Shown here in pieces: positions 34,489 through 35,575 of a stretch of 35,575 nucleotides of DNA. The stretch is taken from assembly GCA_025055595.1 (NCBI GenBank), contig JANWWU010000008.1, positions 1 through 35,575 of the forward strand, in the 5' to 3' direction. Each line of letters begins with the position of its first letter. Within the stretch, counting starts at the first letter, position 1. Source of the DNA: Planctomycetota bacterium (GTDB taxonomy: Bacteria > Planctomycetota > UBA11346). The notes beneath the pieces are model-generated. The model searched no databases. It was not told the DNA's origin and saw only the letters and a list, made by a program, of their open reading frames with translations. The position numbers and the translations under genes are program-made.

Positions 34489-34944
34489 ATGTCTCGCACC
34501 CTCGTCCTCATCAAGCCGGATGCCGTGCAGCGTGGCCTGATCAGCGAGATTCTCGCGCGCTTCGAGCGCAAAGGCCTCACCATCGTCGGCCTGCGCCTGT
34601 TGACAGCAACCAGAGAGCAAGCCGAAGCCCACTACGCTGAGCATGCCGGCAAGCCCTTCTATCCGAGCCTGCTCGCATTTATTACGAGCGGACCTCTCGT
34701 CGCCGTCGCCCTCGAAGGCGATCAAGCCGTACAAGTGGCGCGCAACCTCATCGGGCCGACCGACGGCCGCAGTGCCCCACCCGGCACGATCCGCGGCGAC
34801 TTCGGCTTGTCCAAGTCCAACAACCTCGTGCACGGCTCCGACAGCGATGCCGCCGCTGAGCGCGAACTCGCCATCTGGTTCCCCGAAGGTCTCCTTCCGT
34901 GGCAGCGCCAGGACCTCGCCTGGATTTCACCGACAACCTCGTGA
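34489..34944 (+). CDS. ndk: Nucleoside diphosphate kinase
   Basis: A 151-aa NDK that makes nucleoside triphosphates from diphosphates. It opens with [21 protein letters not shown]; the active-site His is in the NNLVHGSDS block (about 112-120), which is conserved in all NDKs. Other typical segments are [21 protein letters not shown] and GTIRGDFGL. The ATG at 34489 fits the family length; a GTG at 34480 is in frame but would add three residues. It lies 34 bp after znuA. The last ~20 residues (after AIWFPEG) differ from most NDKs and belong to the sequence that is repeated downstream. Confidence 0.93.
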   Translation: MSRTLVLIKPDAVQRGLISEILARFERKGLTIVGLRLLTATREQAEAHYAEHAGKPFYPSLLAFITSGPLVAVALEGDQAVQVARNLIGPTDGRSAPPGTIRGDFGLSKSNNLVHGSDSDAAAERELAIWFPEGLLPWQRQDLAWISPTTS

Positions 34945-35418
34945 GCGCGGCCAGCGGCTGCCGATTGGCACCCTTACGCACTCTTCGACAGCAACGTCGC
35001 CCTGAGCGCGAACTCGCCATCTGGTTCCCCGAAGGCCTCCCCCGTGGCAGCGCCAGGACCATACCTAATTTTCGCCGACGACTTCGTGCACGCGGCCAAG
35101 CGACGACCAAGAAATGGCGCTCATGCGCACGGCTTCGACAGTGACACCGCCGTTGAGCGCGAACTCGCCATCTGCTTCCCCGACCTCCCCCGTGGCAGAG
35201 CCAGGACTATACCTGATTTTCACCGACGACCTCGTGCACGCGGCCAAGCGACGACCAAGAACTGGGACTCTTGCGCACGGCTCCGACAGCGACACCGCCG
35301 CTAAGCGCGAACTCGCCATCTGCGTCCCCCGAGGCCTCCCCAGGGGCAGCACCAGGACCATACGTGATTTTCGCCGACGACCTCGTGCACGCGGCCAAGC
35401 GACGACCAAGAACTGGGG
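34858..35418. repeat. Tandem array of about four ~150-bp units derived from the ndk 3' end
   Basis: The motif GAGCGCGAACTCGCCATCTG recurs at 34858, 35004 and 35155, and as AAGCGCGAACTCGCC at 35303, giving units of 146, 151, 148 and about 116 bp (last one incomplete). The first unit is the end of ndk itself plus its stop at 34942-34944. The later units have TGC at the place of that stop. Parts of each unit (CGACGACCTCGTGCACGCGG, ACGACCAAGAACTGGGACTC) are nearly identical between units 2-4. All copies differ by scattered substitutions, so the duplications are not recent. No gene I can support lies in 34945-35497. Confidence 0.85.
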
Positions 35419-35433
35419 CTTCCCTAGCTTTTT
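35413..35433 (+). terminator. Probable intrinsic terminator of ndk
   Basis: CTGGGG (35413-35418) pairs with CCCTAG (35422-35427) around a CTT loop with one G-T pair, and a TTTTT run follows (35429-35433). It marks the end of the repeat array, so an ndk transcript would carry a 3' tail of about 490 nt holding the repeats. Confidence 0.5.
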
Positions 35434-35497
35434 CCGCTGACAGGTCCTTCTTCGCTCGCTGGTAAAGCACAGGCTCAGGCTACGCTTTCCACAAGAT

Positions 35498-35571
35498 TGC
35501 CTGGTGGTGTAACGGCAGCACAGGGGACTTTGGATCCTCTAGTCCGGGTTCGAATCCCGGCCGGGCAACCA
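35498..35571 (+). tRNA. tRNA-Gln (anticodon TTG)
   Basis: The acceptor stem pairs TGCCTGG (35498-35504) with CCGGGCA (35561-35567), including one T-G pair. The anticodon stem pairs GGGGA with TCCTC around the loop CTTTGGA, giving anticodon TTG for glutamine. The T arm CCGGG-TTCGAAT-CCCGG is canonical. The discriminator A is followed by CCA at 35569-35571. A TACGCT box at 35481-35486 could be its -10. Confidence 0.96.
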
Positions 35572-35575
35572 GAAA

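Noticed and set aside
35044-35304. Short open frames in the ndk repeat array
   Set aside because: They arise because the repeats copy coding DNA; frames shift between units, there is no ribosome site, and overlapping frames are equally open.
34858-35418. CRISPR array
   Set aside because: Units are ~150 bp, similar along their entire length, and derived from ndk. There is no short constant repeat with unique spacers and no cas gene.

Overview
The window is a GC-rich bacterial chromosome segment (both ends carry tRNA genes) that is almost completely coding. Three things point towards the Planctomycetes-Verrucomicrobia-Chlamydia side of the bacterial tree, most likely a Planctomycetota-like organism. 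These are an McsA-McsB-ClpC protein-arginine-kinase/unfoldase cluster without a ctsR gene beside it, a multi-zinc-ribbon membrane protein of a style common in planctomycetes, and a high-GC background. This placement is an inference and was not tested against a database.

Region 1 (1-13.3 kb): a tRNA-Pro(TGG) is followed by a tightly coupled three-gene operon. Its products are a 1765-aa DEAD/DEAH-type helicase with a DUF1998-like C-terminal region and an apparent Vsr/DUF559-like nuclease domain, a 973-aa SNF2-type helicase closely resembling DrmD of DISARM, and a 1325-aa Eco57I/PglX-type N6-adenine DNA methylase resembling DrmMI. Together they look like a compact DISARM/Druantia-related anti-phage system without separate drmA, drmB or drmC genes. 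A convergent 243-aa protein of unknown function overlaps the methylase 3' end.

Region 2 (13.4-19.1 kb, minus strand): mcsA-mcsB-clpC plus a fourth gene encoding a protein with three zinc ribbons, a Pro/Ala-rich linker, one membrane helix and a coiled coil. This is protein quality control by arginine phosphorylation and Clp-mediated unfolding.

Region 3 (19.1-30.2 kb): a complete phosphonate-use locus. phnC-phnD-phnE (ABC transporter) run leftward. phnO-phnF-phnG-H-I-J-K-L-M-P plus a hexapeptide-repeat transferase run rightward. A perfect 16-bp palindrome between the two arms is the best candidate operator for the GntR-type regulator PhnF. Nearly every junction is a 1-14 nt overlap, so translational coupling is likely. 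phnN is absent here.

Region 4 (30.2-33.4 kb): menA-menC-menE of the classical menaquinone pathway follow the phn genes on the same strand with almost no gap.

Region 5 (33.4-35.6 kb): a ZnuA/TroA-type metal-binding protein gene has a perfect Fur/Zur-like palindrome just upstream of its start codon. It is followed by ndk, whose 3' end has been tandemly duplicated into about four ~150-bp repeats. The array ends at a probable intrinsic terminator before a tRNA-Gln(TTG).
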